DNA from: Rhea pennata
Lineage: Eukaryota; Chordata; Aves; Rheiformes; Rheidae
NCBI RefSeq assembly: GCF_028389875.1
Contig: NW_026907680.1
Coordinates: 1,426,001-1,490,000, forward strand
Reading direction: 5' to 3'
DNA: 64,000 nucleotides
Shown here: piece by piece, positions 1 to 13,000 of the stretch
How positions within the stretch are numbered: the first letter of the stretch is position 1
How the letters are laid out: every line of letters begins with the position of its first letter
Position numbers and translations under genes: made by a program
The notes under the pieces: model-generated
Told to the model about the DNA's origin: nothing
What the model saw: the letters and a program-made list of their open reading frames with translations, nothing else
Databases searched by the model: none

Positions 1-3000
1 CCAGGCCCTGCATGTATGTGCACACACATAGACTCCCCTTTGCATTCACATCCACCAACTCTGCACAAGTGTGTGTCATGCTTCAGTGACACACAGAGAT
101 GCCAGCCAGTGGGGTGTAGTCACACTCTGTTGGTGCCAGCCACCAGAGGGGACTTCAAAGGAAGAAAAGGGCTCCTAGCTCCCAAAATTCATCCACAACT
201 CTGCAAACAGCCTCTGCTCCTTGGCCTTGCTGCCAGCAGGGCTCCGATTTCACTTTGACATACAAAGCTCGATCCTGTCCTGGCCACAAAAGACATCCTC
301 CGCCTTTCCTCCTGCCTAACTGCATACTCACAGGTCTGAGCAAACAACGCACACCCTGCGGCAAAGCTCACACCAACACCTCCCTCTTCACAAGGCTTGA
401 CAAGAGCATGCAGACTTTTCCTCAGCCTCCAAAATTGCCCTGAGACACCCAGCACTGCTCTCCGCAAATGAGCAGCATCCACATTTATTTCACCTACGCG
501 CTAGGAGAAAAGGCCCTCCTCTTCCAAAAGGACCACTTACATTGACTTTCCCAAAGGTCTGGAAGCTGAAAGCAGAAGCAGCAGCAGAAAGAAGCCAAGA
601 GCAGGCTCTGACAGGCACTTGCTCCGGGCTGCCCAGCCAGCAAGAGGCCCTAGTCCTCATGGCAGAGTTTAAAAGGCATTCAGGCGGCACGGCTCCCTTC
701 TGCCGGGCAGGGCGGCAGGGCTGTGTGAGCAGGGTGTGCGTGCAGCCAGGTGTGCCCAGGGCTGTGCCTGAGAGCAGTGTCCTGGGAGGTCAGGGTGCCC
801 AGGGCCATGCCTCTGCCACCTGCGATGGTCAGCACTCAGCCCGCCTGGGCAACTGCCTGCAGGGCTGTAGGGAGAAGCCGTGGGGGGAAGGAGCAGCCCA
901 CAAAAGGGCAGGATCACAGTGCCCCAGAGCGGGGGCTGCGTGGGGCAAGGCTGCTCAGAGCTGCTGCTCAGCCCCAGGAGCTTGCCCGGAGGAAAGTCAA
1001 GGCAGGGACGACTCCACAGGGAAAGAGGTTTCCCCAGTGTTGGCTTTCTGTTCCACGCTGTTTTTTGGGGGGAAGGGAAAAGGAGGTGCCAAGGCTGGAG
1101 AAGAGCTGGAGACTGGGGAGGCTGCTGAGGGGTCAGCAGGTCTGTGAGGAAGCTCAGAAAGTGCTTTTGCCCCTGCTCTGCCCATGCACAGCAGCAGCAG
1201 CAGCAGCTCTGCTGGCCCCAGGAGCCTTTTTGGAGCTGCTCCTTGGCACCTGCCAAGAGGTGCGTGCCCCGAAGCAGTGCCCTGCTGCTGGGAGGGATCT
1301 CTGGGGCACAGACAAGTGCCCCAGAAGTGGGCTGGGGTCTGTTGGCTAAGGCAGGCAATGGACGCAGGAGAGGGCATTTGGTGCTGACAGGAAAAGCTGC
1401 AGGCGGTGGAGCCATGGTGCGAGAAGGGGAGGAAGGTAGAGCAGAAGTGCGGTGGGAGGGAGAGTTAGGGAATTTAGCTCTCTTCCCCTCCAGTGCAGAC
1501 GTTTTCTTCCCAGAAAACCCCACATGGCCTCTGCCAGCCCGCAGAGCCTCTGCCCCACAGACCCCAGGGCAGGCACTACCTTCTCTGCAGACAGACCTCT
1601 GGCTGAGGAGAGGGTCTGACTCCAACGAGATGTTACTCCAGCCTAGGCCTCTCTTGCAAAGGCTGGAGCAGCAGCAAGTACACGGAGGTTCTGCTTGCAG
1701 ACTGCAGCTCACTAAGTGCTTGAGGCCAGTGTTGCGAGAGCTGCTGGTGCTTCAGCACAGTCTTTCTAGCACAGGCTGGAACAGCAGCAATTAAATGCAG
1801 AACCGCAAAGAATGCAGTGATTGCCCCAACAGGGTCTTCTTCCAGCAGCCTGGGGCCTGGGAGCTTCCTCAGCCAGAGGCAGGAGCCACAAAGCCTTTGT
1901 CCGCTTGGTCCTTCCAGAAGCACACCCCCACCTTGGGCTGAAAGCACACCGTCAACCTGTGGCAGGGTCACATGCGCCTCCTTGCTTGGCTTCTCTCTTC
2001 CTCTTCAAAGCACTTCTGCTGGGCTTCTTCTCACCTCTGCAGGGCAAGGAGATTCGGCTTTCAGCGACCTCTCTCTTGCCTCTCCTTCCTGACCAAGAGC
2101 TGTTCGCTCACAGCCTGCCCCGGTCTATGCAAAGTTCAGATGTGGTCATTTTCTCCCCAACAGGCCTCACTCCTCCTGCAGCAAATACCCTCTGGCACTT
2201 TATTGCCCAGCCATTCCCTGTGCTTTGGTCCTTCTGTAGCTCTTATTTGGGGAGCCTAAAACATGGAGAGGAATGAGTGGTTCTGGTTTTGGTTTGTTTG
2301 AAAAGGTTGATCCCTACCAGAAGCAAGCAAGGCAGAAAGACATCTTGGGCTGGCGTTTTCCTCCAGACCACGATTGTCGCAGCAGAGAGTCAGCTGCCTG
2401 TATGGGAGCATGATTTGGATCGGAAAAGGGCACGGGATCTCCTCATCACAAAGGCCTTAAGCCATACTGGGGAGCCAAAGCCCTCAGGGAAAGCCCACAA
2501 TTTTCTCAGCCTGGTCTTCAAGTATGGCCTCAGAAGGCAAGTGGGCCTCTTGGCATGCTGGGCTGCCACCTTCAGCAGGAGCGCTCCTGAAGGGGTTGAA
2601 TTCTTGCTTTTCTCTTTACTCATACAGTTTCAAGAAGAAAACAAGAACTCCCCGGCCTTGTCCCCTGCCACACTGAGATAACTGTGGCTCCTACGGGCTC
2701 CATTTGCACAACCACCCAGGAAGAGTCTGCATAGGTATTGTCAGAGAAGGAAAGCTCCTCAGATCCACTGGAGATGTGGGCCTTCCGCTTGTGTATGCAG
2801 TGTGCTTCCCAGGCTCCGACAAAGGAAAGGCAGACTTTATGCACCCTGAGAGCTCCTGGAGAGACAACACAGCAGGGCCAGCAAGCAGACGGGCTCTGCT
2901 GGACCTCCTACTTAAAAAGAAGGGAAGGCTGCATGCGGATATCAAGACTGGCAGCAACCTTGGCTGCAGTGGCCGTGAGAGTGTGGAGCTGAGGATCCTG

Positions 3001-3119
3001 AGAGGATGGAAGAGCACAAAATGTGGGATGCCAACACTAGACTGCAGCAGAGCAGACTTTGGCCTCTACAGGCAGCTGTCTAGGAGAACCCCATGCCAGA
3101 GGCTCCCAGAAGTAAGAGG

Positions 3120-3682
3120 GAAATCAAAGAAAGCTTCTTTGGAGTCCCGGAGTTCCTCCTCCAGGCTGTGTCCAATTCTGGGCTCCACAACACAAGAGAG
3201 ACGTGGAGCTACCAGGTGGAGTCCTGCCCCAGAAGGGCTACTAAGATCAGGAAGGGAGTGCAGCATCTCTCCCACAGGGAACGGTGGAGAGAGCTGGGCC
3301 TGTTCAGCCTGGGGCAGAGAAGGCTGAGGGGGGGAATCTCAGCAATGTGTATAAGTATCTGCAGGGTGGGTGTCGAGAGGATGGGGCCAGACTCTGTTCA
3401 GTGGAGCCCAGCGATAGGATGAGAGGCAACAGGCCAGAGTGAAACCCAGGAAGGTCCATCTGAAGACAAAGGAATAAGCCTTTTCCCTGGGAGGAGTGAC
3501 AGAGCACTGGAACAGGTTGCCCAGAGAGGCTGTGGAGTCTCCATGCCCGGAGACAGTCAGAAGCCGTCTGGACAGGGTCCTAGGCAAGCTGCCCTAGGTG
3601 ACCCTGCGTGAGCAGGGCAGGTGCACTAGAGGCTCTCCAGGTCCCTTCCAACCTCAAAGAGCTCTGTGATTCTGTGGTTCTG
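3120..3682 (+). mobile_element. CR1 LINE 3'-end fragment
   Basis: The segment has the typical 3' tail of a CR1 non-LTR retrotransposon. There is a GGGCCTGTTCAGCCTGGGGC-type segment, then the 'gagcactggaacaggttgcc' segment, a 'gtcccttccaacctcaaaga' segment, and the terminal ATTCTGTG-like repeat at about 3668-3682. It is 5'-truncated and non-coding. Its orthologous copy sits at 55183-55745 in the other block A, so it inserted before the duplication. Confidence 0.92.
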
Positions 3683-5323
3683 AGAGCTGAGGCCAGGTCC
3701 TGCACAGGGCCGTGCAGGAAGAGCTCCTGTCATGCCAGGGCTGGCTGAGTCTTGCCATGGCCCTGGCATCACTGCAGCTTCTGCTCACATGCTGCGTGGG
3801 ATGGAAAGCAGAGAGAGCCTTTGTGGAGGCTCTGTGCAGGTGTTTGGGCTGCTTGATGGCCTGGTCAGGTTGCTGTGTCCACCTGTAGATGAGGTTGAGG
3901 TGAGACTTCAGCCCAGGCTTAGCCCAGGTAGAGCAGGGCTGCAGCCTGGGTCATTGCAGGCTGCTCAGGTGCTGTCCTGCCACTGGGGCCAGGCGTGGAC
4001 CCTTGTCCAGCGTGCACCTGACACCTTCATGTTCACCATCAACCCAGCTGTCCCTGCCCTGCCTCGGGGCAGGGATCTCGCCCCAGGCACCGGGGCTGCA
4101 GCTCGGCCGCCTTCCCCTCAGCACGGTCACACGGCAGCTCCTGGCCTGGCAGCAGCGCCGGCAGCAGCCGCTCTCCCAGCCCCCGGGGCTCCGCACGCTC
4201 CAGCTGGGGAAAGACGTGGCTGCGTTTGCAGAGCTCGCGGGGCTTTAGTCTCCTGGGGCTCCAGCCAGAGATGTCTGTTCCCGAGGTGCTGGAGCAGGTC
4301 AGGCTGCTTCCCGCGGCAGGAAGCCCAGCTGCGGCTGGCTCCAGCGCTGCGCCTGGCACAGCTGCATCCCAGCCCGGGGCAGGAGCTGCCAGCAGCGGCG
4401 GTCTCAGCCACAGGGGCCTCAGCTCTCCCTGCCTACCCGTAGGGCATAGACAGCAGGAAAGCATAGCACAGGCACGTTCTGTGAATATGATAGTGCTTGA
4501 TGTTTGCCACAGCTCTTATCCATTGCTAAGCACGAGCAGTACTGACCAGGCCAGAAGGTGGGCTTTCTTGAAGAAAAGCCGAGCAGTCCTTAAGCACTGC
4601 CAGCCCCCTTGGACATCTTCAGATACTGCAGGCTCTTGTAGATGGAAATTCATCATTCAAAGGTCATTTCTCCAGAGACTAATTCAACCTCTTTCACAAC
4701 AATTGCTCCTCTGCAGTCCCTGCTTTGGGACAGGACTATTTCAAAGCAGCGAGCTCATCAGAGCAGTGCTTTTTGCTCCAGGATCTTTTGCTTGCCCAGC
4801 ACTGAGCTGTTCTTCTACAGCTTTTGCCAGTTGCTGGAATGTCCACAAACCTATTGCCTAACGCTGGCATTTTTGAATGTCATCCCATGCAGTGTCATTT
4901 ATTGGCCTCTGAGAATTTATCAGATCATGTGGGATGGAGGAAGACAGTGAGGGTCTTCGTGGTTGGTTTAAATACTCCTGTAGATGAGCTTTCCTGGAAG
5001 CAAGGCTGTTTCGACAGGGCAAGTTATGTGTGTGTGTTCTAAGCTGACCAACGGCGTAAGAAGATGTTGTCTCTGGGTTTAAACAAAATGTGTGGTGCAT
5101 ATCCAGTGGAATTTCCTTCACTCAAGAGCCCATTGAGTGATAATCAAACACAAAAAATCAAATGTCTTCCTCTGTATGGGCCCCTTTCATTTTGAGTTCC
5201 TCTGAGGGCTTTACATCTCTCTACATTTTTGCACCATCCACTCCCAAGTACTATTTATTTCCACAAACGCTTTGGGCTACGTGTGCTGTAAAACTAACAT
5301 TGGATCTTTTTCCCCTCTCCCAG

Positions 5324-5516
5324 GTGCAGGTGAAGTTGGAAGTGCATGTGTTGGCCTCCACGCATCTACTGAAGAATCTGCAGCAAATGCAGATGTACCC
5401 CAGGACTCCACTTTCCAGGGCAATACAGAGGCATTGTGATATTCTGAACAAAAAGGATGTGACTGGAACAAAACACTACACAGAGCTTGTGAAAAATATT
5501 TGCTTTACACAGCACG
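5324..5516 (+). CDS. Internal exon of unrecognised gene, copy 1 (exon Q)
   Basis: A 193-bp open segment lies between a strong polypyrimidine acceptor (ttttcccctctcccag) and a gtaatg donor. It starts in phase 0 and ends in phase 1, encoding 64 residues that begin VQVKLEVHVLAS and end KNICFTQHG. I do not recognise the family. Two further copies exist at 57450-57642 (same length) and 26204-26384 (12 bases shorter, an in-frame change), and all three stay open with both splice sites kept. The next acceptor (about 5715) leads at once to an in-frame TGA, so this could be the penultimate exon of a short gene. Upstream exons were not identified. Against copy 2 it shows 14 differences, most of them changing the amino acid. 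Confidence 0.55.
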
Positions 5517-7261
5517 GTAATGGTTTCCCACTAAGTGGTCTGGCTGTGAGAAATCCTTGCTGCAGGCTGAACCTAAACTCCAAGGGGTTTCAAAAGTTGC
5601 CAGGCACACTGCACTTCCCTCTAACAAGCCTGCAGGGATATGGAGCTTGTCTGGCACCGTAAAGTCCATGTCCCTTCTCGTGCGAGTAACCAACTGGCTA
5701 ACCTTTCTTCTGCAGCTTGATGGAGCTGCCTAAGTATTTTGTATGGAAGCACATGTGTGGTCTTGCTCAAGTCAGGTGCTGCCTTTTAGCCACAGCAGTC
5801 CCTCTGCTCCCTTCCATTCTCGTCCTGCTACAGACCTGTAGCGTTTTCAACGTTCTCTTAGCACTGAGCACATTGCTCTTGGATCTGTTCTGTGTCCCCT
5901 ACTTCAGTCCTCATGCACTGGAAAACCCTGTAGTGAAGCCGAAAGCTTTCCGAGGGCTCAGCCGGCAGCGCTGGGCACTACAGATTGCTGCTGCTTCCGT
6001 GCACCTCTGGAGGTGGCTGTAAAAGCACGGTCGAGTGAGAGGAGTGCCAAGACAACTACAGTGTGGTTTTGTTATACGAGTTTCACTACGCCACGTTGGT
6101 TTGGAGATACCTTAATGTTGCAGCTCTAGAGGCTTTCAGGCACTAGACTAACCACGCTGCCACTCCGGGGACACTTCCTCTGAGAAGTCCAGGGATGTTA
6201 AGATACAGGTGTGTCTGTCCCTGCCTCCTCATTCCTCAATCCTTTCTAGAAGCTGGCCTGACAGATGAGCCAAGCTTTCGGTTACTGTGACTTGCTGGTC
6301 ACGCCAGAGCTGTAGCCCTGCTGAAGGGCAGAGTAAAGGGTGTCTCAGTAACACGAGTTTCTCAGCGAGTTCTCTGCCGTCATCGAACACCTGCATTTGT
6401 CATCCCACAGCTGCACGCGTGCCCCTTGGAGGGCAGTGATCCCAGGCTGCTGGGACAGGGGAAGTTCCTTCCAAGGGCTGCTGAGGAAGAGCGGTTGTAC
6501 TGCGGGGAAGAAAGAGCTCGGAAATTCTCTTCTACCTAGGATTTCTCAGTCCCTGATAGGCAGGAGCCGTCACCTGGCTTCAGCGGTGCTTGGGAGGTGA
6601 CTTGCGCCTCATCAGCTCCTAGGCCAGCAGCAGGCACGTGGATTTCCTCCTGGTTCTGATGCCACTTCTCCCAAAGAACCACCAGCACCAGGCCCAGTGC
6701 CCCTTTGGGAGCTTCCGAGGTCACTTCTGGTAGGCCAGGAGCAGGCCCACTGCTGCTGCTCCACTTCAGGAGGTCACTTCTGCCTCAGGACCTGACAGGT
6801 CAGTGGCAGGCCCAGGACGGCAGTGCTGACTGCGAGGCCACTACTCCCTCAGGCCCGGAGAGACCAGTGGCAGGCAGAAGGCTTTGATGCTGAGTGTGAG
6901 GGCACTTGTGCCTTGCACCCGGGAGCGTCGCGGCAGGAAAATGGTGTCAGTGCTGACAGGGAGGTGATTCCAGCCACACCCACCTGGAAGCCAGGAGGAG
7001 GAACCTTGCTGCTGCTTCTGCTAGTGAGCTCACTTGCGCCTCAAGACCTGAGAGGCCACCAGTGGCCACAAGGCTGCTGTTAGTGCCTGGGAAGGAGCAA
7101 CCAGCCTGGGGAGGCAGCAGGGGTGTTGGCAAGCTCAGTGCAGGAGGGGAGAGCAGCAGGTGTTGTGCAGCTGCCTCCAGGAGGGCTCCACGCTGTCTCC
7201 CATTGCTTCTTCATCAGTGTCCTGATGAAGCAGGGACTTGGTGAGTAACCAGGGAGGGGTG

Positions 7262-7500
7262 CTGATACCTGGCTGTGCTGGAGAGCAACTTTTCAGAGAA
7301 GGACCTGGGGGTTGTGGTGGGCACCAAGCTGATCATGAACCAGCAATGTGCTCTGGTGGCAAAGAGCAGCCATGGTATCCTGGGCTGTATCAGGAAGAGC
7401 ATTGCCAGCAGGTGGAGGCAGGTGATCCTTCCCCTCTGCTCAGCACTGGTGAGGTCCCGGCTGGAGCACTGGGGCCAGTGCTGGCTCTGCAGTGCCCAGA
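7262..7500 (+). mobile_element. CR1 LINE ORF2 C-terminal fragment
   Basis: Translation gives SEKDLGVVVGTKL, then NQQCAL, then ILGCIRKSIASRWRQVILPL, which is the conserved C-terminal end of the CR1 reverse-transcriptase ORF. Only a fragment of about 70 residues remains. Alignment between the two block A copies is lost inside this element, at about 7447 versus 59575, so the break lies within repeat sequence. Confidence 0.9.
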
Positions 7501-9165
7501 GAGCTGGTGGAGTCTCCCTTTGGCAGATACTCCAAACTCAGCTGGATGTGATAGCAAGCAGCCGTTGTGCCTGCACTGTAGTCTGAGAGCCTGGTGCCCT
7601 GCATACAGCCGGGAGTGGCCGCCCCAACATCCCTGGAACCCCGTTCCCACCCAGGCATGGCCAACAGTGCTGGCATATGTCCAGCACCGCTACATCTTCC
7701 AGCCTTCCACACCTGTCCCCACCCGTCTCCATCGCTTCCCCACAGGGCTCTTATCATCCTTGCACACCATGAGTGACTGGCCTCCACTCAGACTTTGTGC
7801 CACTGAGCACAACCCTTGGAGCCCAGCAACTCCGTCGGCTTTCAGTCCACCCCCCAGGCCCTTAGCCAGCCTGTAGTGCACCAGTGAGTGCATCCACGGA
7901 GGCATGACAAGAGACAATGTGGAGCCATCCTGGAGTGAGCGCGGCAACACTGCCTCTTGCCTCGCTCCCTCTTGGCCAGGCCCTTCCCACCAGCACACCT
8001 CCCCGGGGGAGCGCCAGCCTGGGGCTGCACTGCCACCAGCAGCCTCCCGCGATCCCTGGACCTCTTCCCCAGAGCCGGAGCCAGGTGCCAGCAGCTCCCA
8101 CCCTTGCCCACAGCCACAAGACCTTTGTGCCACACAGCACCCAGATTGCTGAGAGGGAAGGGGGTCTGCAGGGAGGGCTTGGAGGAGCTCTGCTGGCACT
8201 CATGAACCCAGGAGGGAAATGGCAAGGGATATGGTGACTGCTGGAGATGCCTTTTGTGTCCTGGTCATGCTGATGGGACAGAAGCCCCTGCCCCTGCTCC
8301 CTGCACTGGTCCAATCCTCCAAGGGGGTCTTGCTGCCCTTTGCCCACACCTCTATTTTGGAAAGAAGAAATGCACGTCACCTGAAAATGCTCCCCAGGCA
8401 ACGGAGTGTTCCTCCTGTTGCCCTTGTCTAGAGGAGGCTGTGCCCATTCATGCCCATCCTTTCCCTTCCCTCCACAGCAACGGCAGGAAAAGTGGAAGCT
8501 CGCAGGAAAGTGCTACAACGTGACTTGGACGTACACAATTTCAGGCCCTGTTCCTGACCCTGTCGTCCTCCCACGAGGCCACAACATGCTTGCACTCCTC
8601 CACAGCTGCTGCCTTGCCTTTGACTCGGGAACTGCAGATCTCAGAGCTCCAGACCTCAGCAGCTCCCAGGCAGCAGCGGTGCCAAGGCACGCTCGCCCGT
8701 AGCACAACTCCCGCACCCCCAGGGCTATCCCTGGCATCAGCCCCTCTTGCTGCCCACCAGCTTTCCCAGATCACAGGGCGCGGCAGCTGGCAGCGTCACT
8801 CTAGGCTCCCAGCACCACAGATGGCAGCAGCAACTGAGGCTGCAGCAGCTCCTCCCGAGCCTTGACAGATGCCCCATGGCTTTGTCAGGGCTGCAGTGGT
8901 CATTTCCCTGTGCCACCCCGGCTGCCAGGGCAGAGCAGGGCCGAGAGAAGCACACGCAGGTGGAGAAACCTGGGGAAGCGCTGCCAGTCTGCTGTGGAGG
9001 GAAGGCTAATTTCTTTGGGGAGAAGCCCTCCAGGTGGTGGGACAGACACCTCCATCCCATGCACGCCACTAACCCCCAGGACGGTTGTGGGATTCATCCT
9101 GCCTAAGCTGCCGTGTGCCCAAAAGAGGTGCACAGAAGTGTGCGAGCTCCTTGTCCCCCCTCCCA
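7500..9165. other. Stretch with no recognisable gene
   Basis: This is GC-rich single-copy sequence. It contains several short overlapping open frames on both strands, none with a recognisable domain or a convincing pair of splice sites. I see no repeat family in it. Confidence 0.6.
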
Positions 9166-9169
9166 TTCC

Positions 9170-9411
9170 AGTCCAAGGTGGTGGAAGGTGGGAGTCAGCT
9201 GCTGCCGTGGAAACACTGGATGACACCGGAGGTGCCAGAGGTGATCCAGGGCATGCGCAAGTGCCTGCGAGCTCTCCCTGGGCAATGTGGAGAGACACAG
9301 ATGCGCGTGTGGCATCACCTGGGGGCTCTGGGGGACATTCCCTGGCTGTGCAGGATGCACCAGCCGCCCACGCCTGGAGGAAGAAACTTCTCCTTCGGCA
9401 CTGAGCCAGGG
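9170..9411 (+). CDS. Weak candidate exon, unrecognised
   Basis: An acceptor-like tract (cccctcccattccag) precedes an open stretch of about 80 codons beginning SKVVEGGSQLLPWKHWM and ending near NFSFGTE. The composition looks more protein-like than its surroundings because of mixed Trp, His and Met content. No donor is clear, no family is recognised, and no second copy exists in the window to test conservation. It could equally be a chance open frame in GC-rich DNA. Confidence 0.2.
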
Positions 9412-9599
9412 CTTTGCTGCCTGCCAAGGCCTTGCTGGAGGTTTTCCTGCCGTTGGTCTGTTCTCAGCACTTCCTTGCACCGGGGGCAGCAGCAGCAGCA
9501 GCCTGTGCTGTGTCGCCATGGGGGGAGGCTGGTGCAGTGCCCCACTGCCCCCCTCCCCTCGCAGCCAGGTTTCCCGCATGGGGCCATGGCCGGTCTGAG

Positions 9600-10061
9600 T
9601 GCACCCGCAGAGCCCAGCCCAGCCGGTCCCGCGGTGGGGTTATCCCTGCCCCAGGACCTCCCCAGTGCGGGGGGTCACGGCAGCCCCACAAGTGCCCCGT
9701 GCAGCCCCTCCCCACTGCAGGGCCAGCCCTGGCCAGGGGCCCCGGGGGTCCCGGTCCCCTCTGTGACACAGGCTGGCGTCACAGGGGACATCGCTGCCGG
9801 GTCACAGCCACCGCTGCCCTCTCCCGCCCGCCCACGCACCCTCCCCACTCGTCCCGCACAGCCCGCCGCAGCGCAGGCGCTGGGGCTGCTCTGGGCACCG
9901 CTGTGCTGCCAGGAGCCAACGAGCCCCAGCGGGAGCCGGCGACGGGAGCCCGGGGCAGCGCGGGGCTGCGCTGAAGGGCGCAGCAGGAGCAGCCGAGCGG
10001 CCAGGAGGCCTTCGCCAGGCCCCTCCCGCTGCGCGGCCAAGCCAGAGCGCCCGGCACGGAC
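9600..10061 (+). promoter_or_regulatory. GC-rich promoter-like region of the CCDC81-like gene
   Basis: The 460 bases before the first coding exon at 10062 are strongly GC- and CpG-enriched, with several GC-box-like runs, and no TATA box is placed convincingly. Position and composition suggest a CpG-type promoter. No transcription start can be read from sequence alone. Confidence 0.45.
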
Positions 10062-13000
10062 ATGGAGCTCCGGGACGCTGGCCGCGCCGCGCATCGTGAG
10101 CAGCGGGTGCCCGTCATCCCCCCGCGGGGTAAGGCCTTTGCGACCTCCTTGCCCAGGATCGCTGTCGAGAGGCTGAGCGCCAAGATGGGCTGTAGATGCC
10201 CGGGAGCTGCGGGGGGCCTGGGCAGGCTGGGGGTGCCCCAAGGGTCCTCTGCTGATGGTGCCTTGTGGTGCAGGGGGCATGACGTGTCTTTGCCTTGCTT
10301 TGCAGTGGCCGTGCCCATCTGGGAGGGTGTCTCCAACTACATCCAGGAGAAGCTGGTGCTGAACAAGGTGGGTGTGCCATCCTCTCCCTCCCCTCCCACA
10401 CCCATGCTGGCAGCAGCACTGACCCCTCGGGGCCATGGGCTGCAATAGTCCTGCCCCTCCTCTCCAAGCAAAAGCAACCCCCCTGCAGAAGCATGCTGCA
10501 AATGACAGCTGTGCCCCAGACCGACTTCTCCCAAAAGGGAGGTGCCCAATGTGCAGTGGAGCTGCGGTTGCTGGAAGGGTGGGAGGCTTTCTGGGCCCTC
10601 TCTGGAGATCCTGGCAGAGTGCAAGGCCAGAAAGGGAGCCGTTCTGGGAAAGCCTTTTCTTCGTGTGCTGGAGGGGAGGCAACATTGCCTTTGGAGGCTG
10701 AGGAGGAGGGGGAGGAAACTATGGGGAATGGCCTTCTCAGGGAGTTCTGCAGGGCTTCCGCCAAGCTTTCCACAAGGCTCTGTCTTGCCCCTTTGCATGC
10801 CAGCCGTGGGCAGGGCACCTAGCACCATGGCCATGCTTGGAAAACAGCTCTCTCTTTGTCTGTCTCCCATGCTTCTAAGGCTTCTCCCCACTTCTCTGGC
10901 TGCAGGATGTGAGAATTATTCCCCTTGGCACCTTCAGTGTTGTTACAAAACAAGTCGTTGCTGGCAAGAACGGTCCTCTGACTGTTCGGAGACCCGCATT
11001 TCGCCTCTCAAGCAACCTCGTGGATCTTCACGGCCTCAGCCGTGAGGAGGCCTCTGTTGCTGGTAAGAAGGCAGACTGAAACCTCGGCTTCCCCTGGGGA
11101 CATCGCGGGGCTGTGGCTCTCTGCTGTTTCCCAGGGGCTGTTAGAAATCGAGGCTTGCTGCCCCAGGGGCTGAGCAGAGCTTCAGGGTGTTTTGATTATC
11201 ACAACATTATAATGCAGAATCCAACGAGAGTCTCTCGCTGTGTCTCTCTTGGACTGGCTCGAACGCGTGGCTCCATAGTGGGGCTTTTGTGGCTGCTGCT
11301 TCCAGTGCCATGTAGTTGCCACTGTTGTTCCCTGTTGATGCCACAGCAGCCATCTGCTCAAAAGGACAAGTCCCTCCTATTGCTTCCTAACACCGATGGA
11401 TTAAGAGGCAGTGTGGAAGGCTGTTGTGCAGCCCATGTGTTTTCCTCCTCCTTTGGAGCCAGCGTGACATGGCACAGCTAAGGCTCGTCAAAGCTGGCAT
11501 GGCCTGAGTGCCGGCACCATTCCTCTGTGCACTGCCTTCTGCTGGCAGCTGGCCCCCTTGCTGCTCTGCTCGGCCTGCCCTCCTGCCTCCCGCTCCCAGG
11601 AGATGGTCAGGGCTCGCTCTTGGTGTCTGTGCAGGGAAGGAAGCCCTGCGGTAGCCTTGGCCCAGGAGGCTGCAGAGTGCTTTGAATTTGGGCCAGGGAG
11701 GGCTGACAGGAGCCTCCTGTGGGGGCTTTTGTGGGGGTTAAAGCAGAGAGCTCTGCAGCTCTGTGCTGCCGCAAGACCTTCAGGCGCCCAGCACTGCGTG
11801 GGAGCCTGCTGAAGGGCTCCATCCGTGACTGTGCTGCTCTTTGCTTGTTGCCTAGGGCGCAGGAAAGCTGAGACCCTGAAGTATCCTCACGTAGCCGTGG
11901 CCATCTCCGTGCCTTGGAAAACAGTGGCGGCCTGCGTGGAGGAGACCGTGTACCTTCTGTCTTGCTGCCTGGCCAATGGGAAGAACGTGGCCCTTCTTTT
12001 CAAGGGCATTGGCGTGCTTCTCATTGAAGGCAAAGAGGTGACAATGTGGTTTTACAGAGGCTTTCTGTGCAGGCTGAATGCCTCCCCACAGCTGCTCAAA
12101 GCTCTTCTGGATGTAAGTCTGCCTTTTTCCACAGCTCTCCTTCTCACCCCTTTGCAAGCCTGGCCAAGTCCAAAGCAACCGCTTTCCCCCCACTGCCGGG
12201 TCCTGGGAGTTCTTTCCTGCTAGGCTTCCTCCAGAAGTCTTCCAGAAAGTCAGCCTTTCCTTGGGGTCTTTGTGTTAGGATCCCATTTGTCTCCAGGCCT
12301 CCTCTGGCCATGTTTGGGATTGTGGTGCAGTGCGTCCAACAGCTGCTCCTCAAGTTGCAGAAGACTCTCGGGGTTTGTCACAGACAAAGTCATTGCAAGC
12401 CAGGGCCTTTGCCCAGGTCTCCAGTGCAGCCGTGTCATTCAGCCTGGGCTTTCTGGTGCAGAAGGCCTCTGCTAGCCTCCCTTGACTTCTCCACTAGGCA
12501 ACAACTGCTCTCCTGCATCAGCCTCTTGGCTCTTGCCCTTGACAGAAGCCTGCCAGTGTTTCTGGCCATCTGCCTGTATTATTCCGCACCTGCTGGTCTG
12601 TAGAATGGAGGTGGGGATGGCTGTGAGCAAGAGCGAGGGGTGTTTCCCTCTTTCTGAGTGGCAGCTTCTTCTCTGATTAGTGGAAACATGGTCTGCCCTT
12701 GTGGGCAGCAAGGTCCTTTTCTTCGTAGCATCTCACCCATGTCTCTGCCCTTTGCAGATGCCAGAGATGAGGCATTCAGTTCTCGCAAGCACCCAAACAG
12801 CGGCTTCCCTGATCCATTCTGGCTCTCTCATTGTCTTTCCAACGTGAGTACTTTGGTTTGCTCCTTTCCACCTGAGTTCCGGGCTCACCCAAAGAGCAGC
12901 TCCTCCCTGCAGGTTTGGTCGAGGTGTGTTGCCAGAGCTAGTGAAGGCTGCTCAGGATGTGCTTGCAGAGCAAGTCTTCCGAGGAGTTGGATCCCCGTGT

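Larger units (their letters stand above)
1..7447 (+). repeat. Segmental duplication block A, copy 1 (continues left of the window)
   Basis: This block aligns co-linearly with 52364-59575. In the stretch 2277-3330 I count about seven single-base differences plus one 3-base insertion, so identity there is near 99%. Two large indels separate the copies: copy 1 has about 303 extra bases near 895-1198, and it lacks about 63 bases at 4012 that copy 2 has at 56070-56132. Alignment is lost near 7447, inside a CR1 fragment. The first 690 bases are the reverse complement of the intron-like sequence at 14146-14445, so a minus-strand CCDC81-like array probably lies just left of the window, as it does left of copy 2. 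The only gene-like element I can support inside is the exon at 5324-5516. Confidence 0.93.

Noticed and set aside
669..1712. 347-codon minus-strand open frame
   Set aside because: Low-complexity Pro/Ser/Cys composition with a Cys run from a CAG repeat. It spans the 303-bp indel and is cut to 190 codons in block A copy 2.
4642..5042. Candidate exon just upstream of exon Q (segment from about 4822, ttctacag acceptor)
   Set aside because: The open frame is not shared with the third copy at 25.2 kb, where indels shift it, and no consistent donor is present.
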